DNA of 64,000 nt, from positions 1 through 64,000 of the forward strand of contig WGMD01000015.1 of the NCBI GenBank assembly GCA_016125255.1, in the 5' to 3' direction. A model generated the notes under the pieces. That model made no database searches. It saw only the letters and a list, made by a program, of their open reading frames with translations, and was not told the DNA's origin. Of this stretch, positions 17,917 to 26,127 are shown piece after piece. Numbering within the stretch: position 1 is the first letter of the stretch; every line of letters begins with the position of its first letter. The position numbers and the translations under genes were made by a program. This stretch comes from Planctomycetota bacterium (lineage in GTDB: Bacteria; Planctomycetota; Phycisphaerae; Phycisphaerales; Zrk34).

Positions 17917-18339
17917 ATGGCTGTTTCAGGCGTGGGTGAATCTTCGACGACGAGCGCCGGCGTGAGCAATCGCTACGCCGACCTGTCGAGCGAGGATTTT
18001 CTCAAGATCATCATGACCGAACTGCAGAGTCAGGATCCGCTCTCACCGCAGGATTCGAGCAAGCTGCTGGATCAGATTTCGAGTCTGCGCAACATCGAAA
18101 GCCAGCTCAAGCTCAACGACAACCTTCAGGCGATGGTGCTTCAGAACCAGGTCAGCTCGGCGGGCGGGCTGATCGGGAAGGTGGTGGCGGGGCTCGACGC
18201 GAACAACAACAAGGTGGGCGGGCTGGTGTCGTCGGTGCGCGTCGTCGACGACAACGTCATGCTGGAATTGGACACGGGTCAGACGATTTCGATGGACCGC
18301 GTGACGGACATCGCCGACGCGAGCATCCTCAACAAATAG
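17917..18339 (+). CDS. flgD: Flagellar hook assembly protein FlgD (short form)
   Basis: A 140-residue hook-cap scaffold. The N-terminal FlgD core is present: YADLSSEDFLKIIMTELQSQDPLSPQDSSKLLDQISSLRNIESQL, and then SSAGGLIGKVV and a beta segment. It lacks the FlgD-tudor/Ig domains of enterobacterial FlgD (about 230 residues), as in several other phyla. AGGAG precedes the ATG. It works with FliK and FlgE, whose genes flank it. Confidence 0.9.
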   Translation: MAVSGVGESSTTSAGVSNRYADLSSEDFLKIIMTELQSQDPLSPQDSSKLLDQISSLRNIESQLKLNDNLQAMVLQNQVSSAGGLIGKVVAGLDANNNKVGGLVSSVRVVDDNVMLELDTGQTISMDRVTDIADASILNK

Positions 18340-18345
18340 AGCGCC

Positions 18346-18795
18346 ATGTCCGACGCATCCAACTTATTGAAACTGCTCGAACCGTCCGTTCGCCCGGCCG
18401 GCGCGCCGTCGCCGATCGCGCGGGCGAAGACGCCGGTGCATCAGCAGAGCTTCGCGCAGATGCTGGACAATGCGGCGAGCGCGGGAAGTCAGCCGCTCAA
18501 GTTGTCATCGCACGCGCGGCAGCGACTCAATGAGCGGGGCGTGGAGTTGAGCGACGCGCAGATGCAGGCGCTGTCGGCGGCGGCGGACAAGGCGGAGGCC
18601 AAAGGTTCGCGGGACGCATTGATGATGATGAATCAGTTAGGGTTGATCGTGAACATTCCCAACCGCACGGTGCTGACGGCGATCGACGCTGATCGGATGC
18701 GGGACGGGGTGGTGACGCAGATCGACTCGGCGATGATGGTGGATGACCCGACCGCGCGGCCGACGCCGAGCGGATCGCATCGATTGAAACTTTAA
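18346..18795 (+). CDS. Flagellar operon protein of the TIGR02530 type
   Basis: A 149-residue protein. The core LSSHARQRLNERGVELSDAQMQALSAAADKAEAKGSRDALMMMNQLGLIVNIPNRTVLTAID is the signature of a small family found between flgD and flgE in Gram-positive and other flagellar operons. Its molecular role is not established; position suggests help with hook assembly. It starts six bases after flgD. Confidence 0.8.
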   Translation: MSDASNLLKLLEPSVRPAGAPSPIARAKTPVHQQSFAQMLDNAASAGSQPLKLSSHARQRLNERGVELSDAQMQALSAAADKAEAKGSRDALMMMNQLGLIVNIPNRTVLTAIDADRMRDGVVTQIDSAMMVDDPTARPTPSGSHRLKL

Positions 18796-18870
18796 CCAGC
18801 GGCTGGACCCCATTTGGGGAGGCCCGGGACGGCCGAACGACTGACGCCGTCCAGAAACTCGGAGGTTCGC

Positions 18871-20598
18871 ATGTCCCTGACGACCGCACTGTTCACGGGC
18901 CTGACCGGTCTTGACGTTCACACCAAGGTGCTGGACGTGATCGGCAACAACATCACGAACGTCAACACGATCGGCTTCAAGGGGAGCCGGGCGCTGTTCG
19001 AGTCGCAGTTGACGACGAGCTTGACGCAGGGCACGGCGCCGGGCGCGACCAGCGGCGGGACGAACCCGACGAGCATCGGGCTGGGCGTGAGCTTCGGCGG
19101 CACGCAGCGCAACAACACCAACGGCTCCGTACAGCCGACCGGCGTCAACACCGACCTGGCGCTCGAAGGTGACGGATTCTTCATCCTGCGCCAGCCCAAC
19201 GGTCAGTTCTTCACGCGCGCCGGCACGTTCGATCTCGATGCGTCCAAGAATCTCGTGTCGCCCAACGGCGGGATCGTGCAGGGCTTCGGCGTCGACTCGA
19301 ATTTCAACGTCGTGCCGGGCGTGATCAAGGACATCAACGTCCCGCTGGGCACGCTGACGATTGCCGAGGCGACGCGCAACGTCACGCTCTCGGGCAATCT
19401 CAACGCCTCGGGCACGCTGGCCACCGCCGGTTCGCTCATCAGCTCGCAGGGGCTTTTCGATTTGGGGACGGCGGGGGTGGCGACGGGGGCGACCCTGTTG
19501 TCGGACCTGAGCGCCGACGGCTCGACGCCGCTGTTCACCGCGGGCGCCGGCGCGGGCACGCCGGGCAACGTGATCACGCTTCAGAGCGTGGAAAAGGGCG
19601 GCAAATCGCTCGGCACGTTCACCTTCGAAGTCAACAGCGCCAACGCCACCAGCTCGACCGACTTCGGCACGACGCTCGATGATTTCCGTCAGTTTCTCGA
19701 AGACGTGCTGGGCATCAACAACACCGTCGACAGCGCCGGCGTGACCGTCGACGGCACGACGGGCGCACTGACCATCGCCGGGAACGTCGGTACGATCAAT
19801 AACATCACGCTCCAGACCTCCGACATCTTCTCCAACGGATCGGTGGGTCAGCCGTTCCTATTCAGCACTTCGCAGAACGCGGTCGGCGAATCGGTGCGGA
19901 CGACATTCGTCGCGTACGACTCCCTGGGCACGCCGCTGACGCTCGATCTGAGCGTGGTGCTGACCAACAAGGACTCCAACGGCACGACGTGGCGCTTCTA
20001 CGGCGAAAGCGCCGATGACACCGACCTGAGTCTGGCGCTGGGCACCGGCACGCTTCAGTTCAATACGTTCGGCGAGCTGAGGGACGTGACCAATCCGAAC
20101 ATGTCCATCAACCGGACCGGCACCGGCGCCGTCGATCCGCTGACGGTCCTGCTGAACTTCGGCGACGGCACCGACGCGGTCAGCGCCCTGACCGATACGT
20201 CCAGCAACATGGCGGCGGTGTTCCAGGACGGCTCGCCCATCGGCACGCTCAGCACGTTCAGCATTTCCAACGACGGGACCATCAGCGGCGCGTTCACCAA
20301 CGGCCTGACCCGCACGCTCGGACAGGTCGCGCTGGCGACCTTCTCCAACCCCGAGGGCCTCGTCGAAGTCGGGTCCAACATGTACGCGGCCGGCCCCAAC
20401 AGCGGGCTGCCGGTCAATGTGCAGCCGCTGACCTTCGGCACAGGACGCATCGTCGCGGGGGCGCTGGAGCTTTCGAACGTGGACCTGTCGGCGGAGTTCG
20501 TCAACCTGATCTCGACGACGACGGGCTTCTCCGCCAGCTCGCGCGTGATCACGACCAGCGACCAGCTCATCCAGCAGTTGCTTCAGGCCGGTCGATAA
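18871..20598 (+). CDS. flgE: Flagellar hook protein FlgE
   Basis: A 575-residue hook subunit. The N terminus LTGLDVHTKVLDVIGNNITNVNTIGFKGSRALF is the rod/hook family motif. The central region is a long Thr/Gly/Asn-rich variable part (about 180-400). The C-terminal FlgE block has GLVEVGSNMYAAGPNSG, ALELSNVDLSAEFVNLI and the coiled-coil end VITTSDQLIQQLLQAGR. It is longer than E. coli FlgE (about 400), owing to the variable domain. The ATG at 18871 is five bases after GGAGG. FlgE is exported by the flagellar type III system. Confidence 0.95.
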   Translation: MSLTTALFTGLTGLDVHTKVLDVIGNNITNVNTIGFKGSRALFESQLTTSLTQGTAPGATSGGTNPTSIGLGVSFGGTQRNNTNGSVQPTGVNTDLALEGDGFFILRQPNGQFFTRAGTFDLDASKNLVSPNGGIVQGFGVDSNFNVVPGVIKDINVPLGTLTIAEATRNVTLSGNLNASGTLATAGSLISSQGLFDLGTAGVATGATLLSDLSADGSTPLFTAGAGAGTPGNVITLQSVEKGGKSLGTFTFEVNSANATSSTDFGTTLDDFRQFLEDVLGINNTVDSAGVTVDGTTGALTIAGNVGTINNITLQTSDIFSNGSVGQPFLFSTSQNAVGESVRTTFVAYDSLGTPLTLDLSVVLTNKDSNGTTWRFYGESADDTDLSLALGTGTLQFNTFGELRDVTNPNMSINRTGTGAVDPLTVLLNFGDGTDAVSALTDTSSNMAAVFQDGSPIGTLSTFSISNDGTISGAFTNGLTRTLGQVALATFSNPEGLVEVGSNMYAAGPNSGLPVNVQPLTFGTGRIVAGALELSNVDLSAEFVNLISTTTGFSASSRVITTSDQLIQQLLQAGR

Positions 20599-20616
20599 GC
20601 GCGGAGGGTTCCCATC

Positions 20617-20814
20617 ATGATCCGACTCACGCGGCTTAACGGCCAGCCGTTCGTCATCAACGCGGAATTGATCCGCACGGTCGAAGCGCTGCCCGACACG
20701 ACCATTCGGCTCGTCAACGGCGACACGTTCATCGTCAGCGAGTCGATGGACGAGGTCGTCGAGCGCGCGGTGGAGTACGGGCGGAGTCTGCGCCGGCTGG
20801 TACAGCCGAGCTAG
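20617..20814 (+). CDS. flbD: FlbD-family small flagellar protein
   Basis: A 65-residue protein starting MIRLTRLNGQPFVINAELIRTVEALPDTTIRLVNGD, the typical FlbD/SwrD sequence. In Bacillus the homologue SwrD raises stator power, and genes of this family usually lie between flgE and motA/fliL, as here. It is probably cytoplasmic. Confidence 0.88.
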   Translation: MIRLTRLNGQPFVINAELIRTVEALPDTTIRLVNGDTFIVSESMDEVVERAVEYGRSLRRLVQPS

Positions 20815-21005
20815 GAAGTGGCCGATGAGGGAAGTATGCGGCGGCCGGAGAAGGCTGCGGACATGCCGGTTATCAGACCCGCCCGACGCCGGAGGGATCC
20901 GGAAGTGCGAGAGGCGGGCTGTGATCAAGTGTCGGGCCGCGGGGGTCGATACTTGGTCAATCGGACGCGCCCTGACTGCGCGGTCATGGATGATGGGAGT
21001 GACAG
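20815..21005. other. Intergenic stretch before motA
   Basis: No convincing gene is seen in these 191 bases; the open frames read through into motA out of frame. The stretch is GC-rich with minor dyads. A TTGG-N10-GC match at about 20954 is too poor elsewhere to call a sigma-54 promoter. Confidence 0.5.
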
Positions 21006-21785
21006 ATGGACCTGGGAACGATCGTCGGCATCCTGATGGGCTTCGCCCTGATCATCTGGAGTATCTGGGCCGGCGGCAGCTTCAGCGCGTTCATTGACGT
21101 TCCGAGTATTGTGATCGTGATCGGCGGCGCGATCTGCGCCGTGATGATCGCCAATCCGCTTGAACGCGTCTTCAAGATCATGGGGGTGTTCAAGAAGGCG
21201 ATGCTCCATAAATCCGAGTCGACGCAGAAGCTCATCACCGAGCTGGTGTCGTACGCTGAAATCGCGCGGCGGGACGGGATTCTGTCGCTCGAAGCGCAGT
21301 GCAAGGAGATCGAGGACCCGTTCATCGTGCGCGGGATTCAGATGGCCGTCGACGGGACGGACCCGGAGCTGATCGCGCAGATCATGGAGACGGAGCTGGA
21401 GAATCTGATGGAGCGTCACGAAGCGGGCAAAGCCCTGCTCGACACGCTCGGCAAGTACGCTCCGGCGTTCGGCATGATCGGTACGCTGGTGGGTCTGGTG
21501 GCCATGCTGGCGAACATGAGCGATCCGTCGAAGATCGGCGGCGGCATGGCGGTCGCGCTGCTCACGACGCTCTACGGCGCGATTCTGTCCAACGTGGTCT
21601 GTCTGCCGATGTCGGACAAGCTCGCCAAGCGCAGCGCCGAAGAGGTGCTGATGAAGACGATCATCATCAAGGGGGTCATGAGCATTCAGAGCGGGGACAA
21701 CCCGCGCGTGGTGGAACAGAAGCTCAAGACGTTCCTACCGCCGTCGCTGCGCGGCGCGGACAGCGAGGCCGAGGCGGCGGCGTGA
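21006..21785 (+). CDS. motA: Flagellar stator protein MotA
   Basis: A 259-residue inner-membrane stator subunit with four membrane helices (about 4-24, 28-50, 150-172, 180-203). The cytoplasmic loop holds the charged residues that meet FliG, and the conserved Gly/Pro block GKYAPAFGMIGTLVGLVAML matches MotA/PomA. It forms the ion channel with MotB, encoded next. Sequence alone does not decide H+ versus Na+ use. Confidence 0.94.
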   Translation: MDLGTIVGILMGFALIIWSIWAGGSFSAFIDVPSIVIVIGGAICAVMIANPLERVFKIMGVFKKAMLHKSESTQKLITELVSYAEIARRDGILSLEAQCKEIEDPFIVRGIQMAVDGTDPELIAQIMETELENLMERHEAGKALLDTLGKYAPAFGMIGTLVGLVAMLANMSDPSKIGGGMAVALLTTLYGAILSNVVCLPMSDKLAKRSAEEVLMKTIIIKGVMSIQSGDNPRVVEQKLKTFLPPSLRGADSEAEAAA

Positions 21786-21840
21786 TCGGATCGATGACGC
21801 CGGCGACGGGGCCTGATGCGGATGAGGATGCGAGTGGGAT

Positions 21841-22605
21841 ATGGCCAAGAAGCATAAATGCCCGGAGGGCGTGCCCGAGTGGATCGTGACGTACGGCGAC
21901 ATGATGTCGCTGCTGTTGTGCTTCTTCATTTTGCTTGCCGCCTTCAGCGAACCGAAAAAGGACAAGGAATACCAGGAAGTCGTGCAGGCGATTCAGGAAG
22001 CGTTCGGGTACACCGGCGGATCGGGCTTCATCCCCAGCATCGAATCGCCCGCCACCAGCATCCTCAAGCGCATCGACGCCATCAATCTGCACCGCGACAT
22101 TCACGCCCGCATCAGCCGGGCTGACGATCCGGGCGTGACCGGCAAGGAAGCGACGGTCAAGAAAGTCCGCGAAGGATTGCAATTCACCGTCGGCGGGCAG
22201 ATCGCCTTCGAAGCGGGATCGGCCACGCTGACCGATGCGGCGAAAGTCGAGATCGGCAAGATCGCCGCCGTCATCCGCGGGCAGAACAACAAAATCGAAA
22301 TCCGCGGGCACTGCTCCAACGACGACCTCGTGGCGAACTCCGGATACGCGGACCTGTGGCAGCTTTCAGCGGCGCGGGCGTCGGCGGTGATGCACTTTCT
22401 GACGTCACCCGAAGAAGGGATCGACCCGCGGCGACTCCGCGTGGTGGCATGTGCCAATTACGAGCCGATCGCCCAGCGGGTGTACGACCCGAGCAAAGTG
22501 GCGGTCAATCGACGCGTGGAGATTCTGGCGACCGAGAATCTCATTTCCGATTTCGAGGACAATCCCGGGCCGAGTTCCGCGGCCCCCATCGACAACAGCA
22601 GGTGA
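21841..22605 (+). CDS. motB: Flagellar stator protein MotB (OmpA-like domain)
   Basis: A 254-residue protein. The short N terminus leads to one membrane helix carrying the ion-binding Asp20 (VTYGDMMSLLLCFFILLAAF). The plug/linker region follows, and then a C-terminal OmpA-like peptidoglycan-binding domain (about 110-235) with VGGQIAFEAGSATLTDAAKVEI, NNKIEIRGHCSND and NRRVEIL. It anchors the stator to the wall. The gene begins 56 bases after motA and is followed by fliL five bases later. Confidence 0.94.
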   Translation: MAKKHKCPEGVPEWIVTYGDMMSLLLCFFILLAAFSEPKKDKEYQEVVQAIQEAFGYTGGSGFIPSIESPATSILKRIDAINLHRDIHARISRADDPGVTGKEATVKKVREGLQFTVGGQIAFEAGSATLTDAAKVEIGKIAAVIRGQNNKIEIRGHCSNDDLVANSGYADLWQLSAARASAVMHFLTSPEEGIDPRRLRVVACANYEPIAQRVYDPSKVAVNRRVEILATENLISDFEDNPGPSSAAPIDNSR

Positions 22606-22609
22606 CACC

Positions 22610-23149
22610 ATGGCAGAAGAAAAGGTAGAAGCAACCGCGTCCGCGCCCGCCGCCGCCTCCGGCTCCAAGGGCGGCACCATCAAGACGCTCATCATGATCG
22701 TCGTCGTTCTGCTCCTTGAAGGCGGAACGATTACTGCTACCATGATGCTCGTCGGCGGACCCAAACAGGTTCAGGGCGTCGGATTGGATACCGACAAGGA
22801 CGCCGACCAGAACAAGCTCGTCGAGGTGCTCGTCGTCAAGGACAAATACGAGAACCTCAAGTCCGGGCGTCAGTTTCTGTATGACACGGAGGTCTATCTC
22901 ACCGTCCGCAAGAAGGACCAGCAGACCATCACCGATGACCTGACGGCTCAGAAGGCGCAGGTTTCGATGGCGATCGGGACGATCATCCGCCAGGCCGATC
23001 CGTCCTACTTTCAGGAAGCGACGCTGGCGACATTGCGGCGGCAGATCAAGGCCATGCTCGACGAGCACATGGGTAAGGACGCGGACGGAACTTCACTGGT
23101 GCAGGATGTGCTGATCACGCGATGCATTCCGTTCCGGGGCGACTTCTGA
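22610..23149 (+). CDS. fliL: Flagellar basal body-associated protein FliL
   Basis: A 179-residue single-pass membrane protein with an acidic/Ala-rich N terminus and a membrane helix at about 25-47 ([21 protein letters not shown]). The periplasmic stomatin-like FliL domain ends in [14 protein letters not shown]...[12 protein letters not shown]. It surrounds and supports the stator. The ATG at 22610 lies five bases after the motB stop. In most bacteria fliM follows fliL; here fliN follows instead. Confidence 0.88.
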   Translation: MAEEKVEATASAPAAASGSKGGTIKTLIMIVVVLLLEGGTITATMMLVGGPKQVQGVGLDTDKDADQNKLVEVLVVKDKYENLKSGRQFLYDTEVYLTVRKKDQQTITDDLTAQKAQVSMAIGTIIRQADPSYFQEATLATLRRQIKAMLDEHMGKDADGTSLVQDVLITRCIPFRGDF

Positions 23150-23231
23150 TCGCCCGGAATGGACGAACGCGGGAATTGGCCAAAACGCACGCAGTTTGCC
23201 GATCTGTAAAAGAGAAGCTGCGAGGTCACGG

Positions 23232-23738
23232 ATGGCCGATGCCCCCAAATCCAATGCCGCTGCGCCCGCCGACGCCGCGTCGGACCCGACGGCGATGGCG
23301 GCGGACGCACTGAACGCCGCTCAGCAGGCAGTCGACGAACTTCAGCAGGCCGCCGACGGCGATGCCGGCGACGGCGCTTCGCCCAGCGGACCGAATTTCG
23401 ATCTGCCGAGTTTTCAGCGCGTGCTCGCCGACGTCGAAGCCAGCGGGATCGACCTGCTGCATGATGTTGATCTGCATGTGAAGATCGAACTGGGTCGGAC
23501 GCACATGCTCGTAGAGGATGTGCTGCGCCTTGCCGAGGGCAGCGTCGTCGAGCTCGACAAGCTGGCGGGTGATCCGGTGGACGTCTATGTGAACGAACGG
23601 CTCGTCGCGCGCGGCGAAGTGCTCGTGCTCAATGATAATTTTTGCGTGCGCGTCAGCGAGATCGTCTCGCAGCTTGATAATAATGAGCTCGGCGAATCGG
23701 AAGAAGAGGCGGAGTCGCCCGCCCCGAAGAAGCGGTAG
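23232..23738 (+). CDS. fliN: Flagellar motor switch protein FliN
   Basis: A 168-residue protein. The C-terminal SpoA domain (about 78-150) is clear: [70 protein letters not shown]. The N-terminal 70 residues are Ala/Asp-rich and longer than in E. coli FliN, with a short helix [16 protein letters not shown] but no FliM-type CheY-binding motif. It forms the lower C ring. The ATG at 23232 gives MADAPKSN. The 82-base gap behind fliL holds no gene. Confidence 0.92.
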   Translation: MADAPKSNAAAPADAASDPTAMAADALNAAQQAVDELQQAADGDAGDGASPSGPNFDLPSFQRVLADVEASGIDLLHDVDLHVKIELGRTHMLVEDVLRLAEGSVVELDKLAGDPVDVYVNERLVARGEVLVLNDNFCVRVSEIVSQLDNNELGESEEEAESPAPKKR

Positions 23739-23805
23739 TCGTTGTTGATTGACCCCTGTGGGTCCGTGTCGGCGGAGTCCGGCATGTGAACAGCCAGGAT
23801 GGCGC

Positions 23806-24663
23806 ATGTTTTTCCGCACGTTCGCAATGGCGGTCGTTCTGATCGTTGGAGGCAGATGCCTCGGCGAAGTCGTCGCGTCCGCACCCGAGCCCGCCGCCGA
23901 AAGCAACACGCCGATCACCATCACCCCGGTGCCCGCGCCTGTCGAAAGCCGCGGGCTGAGTCCGCGAAGCCCCGGATCGCCCGTTGCCGCCGCCCCCGAA
24001 GTTGAGCCAATCGAAGCACCGAAGGCGGCCGCCGCGCCAGCGCCGGCTCCGACGCCGCGTGCGACCACCTCGACCGCCGCCGCGCCGACGGCCGTTCCGC
24101 TGCCCCCGCCTCCGCCGCAGGAGCGTCTGCCGCTCGGGGCATCAACCGAGTCGACATCGCTCGCCGGTGACGCCGCGCCGCCGACGGGGTCGTGGATGTT
24201 TCAGACGTTCGCCGCCCTGGCGATCGTCATCAGCATGATCTTCGCCCTGCGGTTCATCCTGCAGCGCGTTGGCGGGGGGGCGACCGCCGCCGCTCATGTC
24301 GCGCCGCTGGTCGAAGTCCTCGCTCGCACGACCATCGCGCCCAAGACGCAGGTCATGTTCCTGAAGATCAACCAGCGCATCGTCGCCGTCTGTCAGAGTC
24401 CCGCCGGCATGCATCCGCTGACCACCTTTGATCAGCCCGATGACATGGCGTGGATTCTCTCGCAAATCGAAAGCGCTAAGCCCATGTCGATCTCTCAGGG
24501 CTTCCGCCAATTGGTGCATCGATTCGACCGCGACTACGCCGCCGAGTCGGAAACCAGCCCGACCGGCCCCGACACCGGCGAACAGTACATCGACCGCACG
24601 CGCGATTCGATGTCGAGTCTGCTCAGCCGGCTCCGCACGCTTTCGCGCGGCAAGGGAAATTGA
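23806..24663 (+). CDS. fliO: FliO-like flagellar export gate assembly protein
   Basis: A 285-residue protein with an N-terminal signal-like hydrophobic segment (FAMAVVLIVGG), a Pro/Ala-rich periplasmic stretch (about 25-125), and a membrane helix at about 130-150 (TFAALAIVISMIFALRFIL). The cytoplasmic FliO core has VEVLARTTIAPKTQVMFLKINQRIVAVCQS. FliO helps assemble the FliP5-FliQ4-FliR gate. The periplasmic stretch is unusually long compared with E. coli FliO (about 120 residues in all). The ATG at 23806 gives MFFRTFAM. An inverted-repeat element starts at its stop codon. Confidence 0.8.
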   Translation: MFFRTFAMAVVLIVGGRCLGEVVASAPEPAAESNTPITITPVPAPVESRGLSPRSPGSPVAAAPEVEPIEAPKAAAAPAPAPTPRATTSTAAAPTAVPLPPPPPQERLPLGASTESTSLAGDAAPPTGSWMFQTFAALAIVISMIFALRFILQRVGGGATAAAHVAPLVEVLARTTIAPKTQVMFLKINQRIVAVCQSPAGMHPLTTFDQPDDMAWILSQIESAKPMSISQGFRQLVHRFDRDYAAESETSPTGPDTGEQYIDRTRDSMSSLLSRLRTLSRGKGN

Positions 24664-24773
24664 CCATTGACCATTGACCATTGCAAATTGAAAATTGCGA
24701 ACACTGACACCAGCCCGCGCCGGGTCGGGTCCAATTTGCATTTTTCAATTCTCAATTTTCAATTTGCAATGGT
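24661..24773. repeat. Inverted-repeat element between fliO and fliP, containing the fliP start
   Basis: A 21-bp perfect inverted repeat: left arm 24677-24697, right arm 24753-24773, both built of CAATTTTCAATTTGCAATGG-type wording. Three tandem TGACCAT units stand at the left edge. The interior (24698-24752) is GC-rich and unlike the arms. The left end overlaps the fliO stop codon and the ATG at 24769-24771 in the right arm is the probable start of fliP. The arms are far AT-richer than the surrounding genes. Confidence 0.8.
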
Positions 24774-25626
24774 TCTTGCGCTCCTCTTTTCAACCTTCGC
24801 CTTCGCCGCGCCCGCCTCCGAACCGGCAGCCGCGTCATCGACCGACACCTCGCAGGCCCTGCCCGTCGCCAACACGCTCAAGCCCCTTCAAATCGACAAC
24901 CCGATCACCATCGTGCAGGACGCCGCCGACTCCGTCCCGGGTTTCTCCGGCGGGCTCTCTGCGACGATCAATATCATTCTGCTCATGACGGTGCTCTCGC
25001 TCGCGCCGGCAATCCTGATCCTCTGCACCTGCTTCACGCGCATCATTGTCGTCCTCGCCCTCCTGCGTCAGGCGATCGGCACGCAGGCCCTGCCCCCGAG
25101 CCAGATTCTCATCGGCCTCGGACTTTTCATGACCATGCTCATCATGGCCCCCACGTTCACGCAGATCAATCGCGTGGCCATCACCCCGCTCTCCAACGGC
25201 CAGATCGATCAGATGACCGCATGGGTCCGTGCCAAGCAGCCGCTCCGCGATTTCATGTTCGACCAGATCGAACGGTCCGGCAACTGGGGCGATGTCTACA
25301 TGGTCCTCAACTACCGCGGCGTCGACACCGCCCGCCCCGAAAAACTCACCCGCGCCGACGTCGACATGATCACGCTCATCCCCGCCTTCATCTTGAGCGA
25401 ACTGAAAACCGCCTTCCTCATCGGCTTCCGAATCTACCTGCCGTTCCTCATCATCGACATGGTCATCGCCTCGCTGCTTATCTCGATGGGCATGCTGATG
25501 CTCCCGCCGGTGTTGATTTCGCTGCCTTTTAAGCTGCTTTTGTTCGTCCTCGTCGACGGCTGGCGCCTCATCGTGGGCAATCTGCTCGACAGCTTCGCGG
25601 TTCATGGAGGGGGAGTGGGTTTCTAG
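24769..25626 (+). CDS. fliP: Flagellar export gate protein FliP
   Basis: A 285-residue export-gate subunit with a signal-like N terminus (MVLALLFSTFAFAAPA), a variable periplasmic stretch, and the FliP/SctR core: LSLAPAILILCTCFTRIIVVLALLRQAIGTQALPPSQILIGL, TTKTFLIGF-equivalent LKTAFLIGFRIYLPFLIIDMVIASLLISMGMLMLPP and LPFKLLLFVLVDGWRLIVGNL. The ATG at 24769 is in the right arm of a repeat element; an in-frame TTG at 24667 would add 34 residues encoded by the repeat. The stop codon (24-26 of 256xx, 25624-25626) lies inside the left inverted repeat of the next element, which adds a short Gly-rich tail (AVHGGGVGF). FliP normally sits next to fliQ; here a 500-base cassette intervenes. Confidence 0.93.
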   Translation: MVLALLFSTFAFAAPASEPAAASSTDTSQALPVANTLKPLQIDNPITIVQDAADSVPGFSGGLSATINIILLMTVLSLAPAILILCTCFTRIIVVLALLRQAIGTQALPPSQILIGLGLFMTMLIMAPTFTQINRVAITPLSNGQIDQMTAWVRAKQPLRDFMFDQIERSGNWGDVYMVLNYRGVDTARPEKLTRADVDMITLIPAFILSELKTAFLIGFRIYLPFLIIDMVIASLLISMGMLMLPPVLISLPFKLLLFVLVDGWRLIVGNLLDSFAVHGGGVGF

Positions 25627-26115
25627 TTTCTGGTTTCTAGTTTCTTGTTGGAGTGACCGTATGGCGACTTTCTCGAGATTTGAAGACATTGAAGCATGGC
25701 AGAAAACCCGTGGTCTTGTCAGCAGCATCTATGCTGCAACGCGCCAGGATGTGTTTTCACGTGACTTCGGCCTCCGTGACCAGATTCGACGCGCTGCTGT
25801 GTCGGTCCTCTCCAACATTGCCGAGGGATTTGAACGCGACGGCAACAAGGAATTCATTCAGTTTCTGGCAATCGCAAAGGGCTCGCTCGGCGAGATCAAG
25901 AGTCAGCTTTGTGTGGCGATGGATCAGCAATACATCCAGAAAGCAGAGTTTGATCACCTGTACAAGACTGCCGGTGAAATCAGCCGCATGATCGCCGGAC
26001 TCATCACCTACCTGCGACGGACCCCGATACGTGGCCCCAAATACAAACACCCCAACAAATGACAACAACAAGAAACTAGAAACAAGAAACTAGAAACAAG
26101 AAACTAGAAACAAGG
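25619..26115 (+). mobile_element. IVS-like cassette: 32-bp inverted repeats around a four-helix-bundle gene
   Basis: The left repeat 25619-25650 and right repeat 26066-26097 are reverse complements over 32 bases with one mismatch, both built of TTTCTAG/CTAGAAAC units. The right side continues with another copy and a decayed unit to about 26115. The unit holds one gene (25661-26062) whose base use is visibly less GC-rich than its neighbours. The left repeat carries the fliP stop codon and the decayed right unit carries AAGGA (26112-26116), the likely fliQ ribosome-binding site. The layout equals the intervening sequences of some bacterial 23S rRNA genes, whose stems are cut by RNase III. No transposase is present. 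Confidence 0.7.
25661..26062 (+). CDS. Four-helix-bundle protein (23S rRNA intervening-sequence protein / S23 family)
   Basis: A 133-residue, fully helical protein. Family hallmarks in order are FEDIEAWQKTRGLVSSIY, FGLRDQIRRAAVSVLSNIAEGFER (about 36-60), EFIQFLAIAKGSLGEIKSQL and a last helix ISRMIAGLITYLRR. This family includes proteins encoded in 23S rRNA intervening sequences and is structurally related to the Avd accessory protein of diversity-generating retroelements. Its biochemical function as a stand-alone protein is unknown; a nucleic-acid-binding role is suspected. The ATG at 25661 follows GGAG (25650-25653). It splits the otherwise conserved fliP-fliQ order, has moderate GC content and lies between inverted repeats, all signs of insertion. 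It is in the same direction as the flagellar genes, so it should be cotranscribed. Confidence 0.9.
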   Translation: MATFSRFEDIEAWQKTRGLVSSIYAATRQDVFSRDFGLRDQIRRAAVSVLSNIAEGFERDGNKEFIQFLAIAKGSLGEIKSQLCVAMDQQYIQKAEFDHLYKTAGEISRMIAGLITYLRRTPIRGPKYKHPNK

Positions 26116-26127
26116 AACACCCCGCCC

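Noticed and set aside
20953-20970. TTGG-N10-GC before motA as a sigma-54 promoter
   Set aside because: Spacing fits but the -12 part reads GACGC and the -24 part lacks the C; no activator site nearby.
20815-21005. Riboswitch before motA
   Set aside because: The stretch has GC-rich dyads, but I could not match it to any riboswitch consensus I know.
25604-25660. Longer start for the four-helix protein
   Set aside because: The added residues come from translating the repeat arm; GGAG before the ATG at 25661 fits the family's normal N terminus.
26066-26115. CTAGAAAC array considered as a CRISPR-like repeat
   Set aside because: The units are about 14 bases and contiguous with no spacers, and an inverted partner exists at 25619-25650, so it is a repeat arm.
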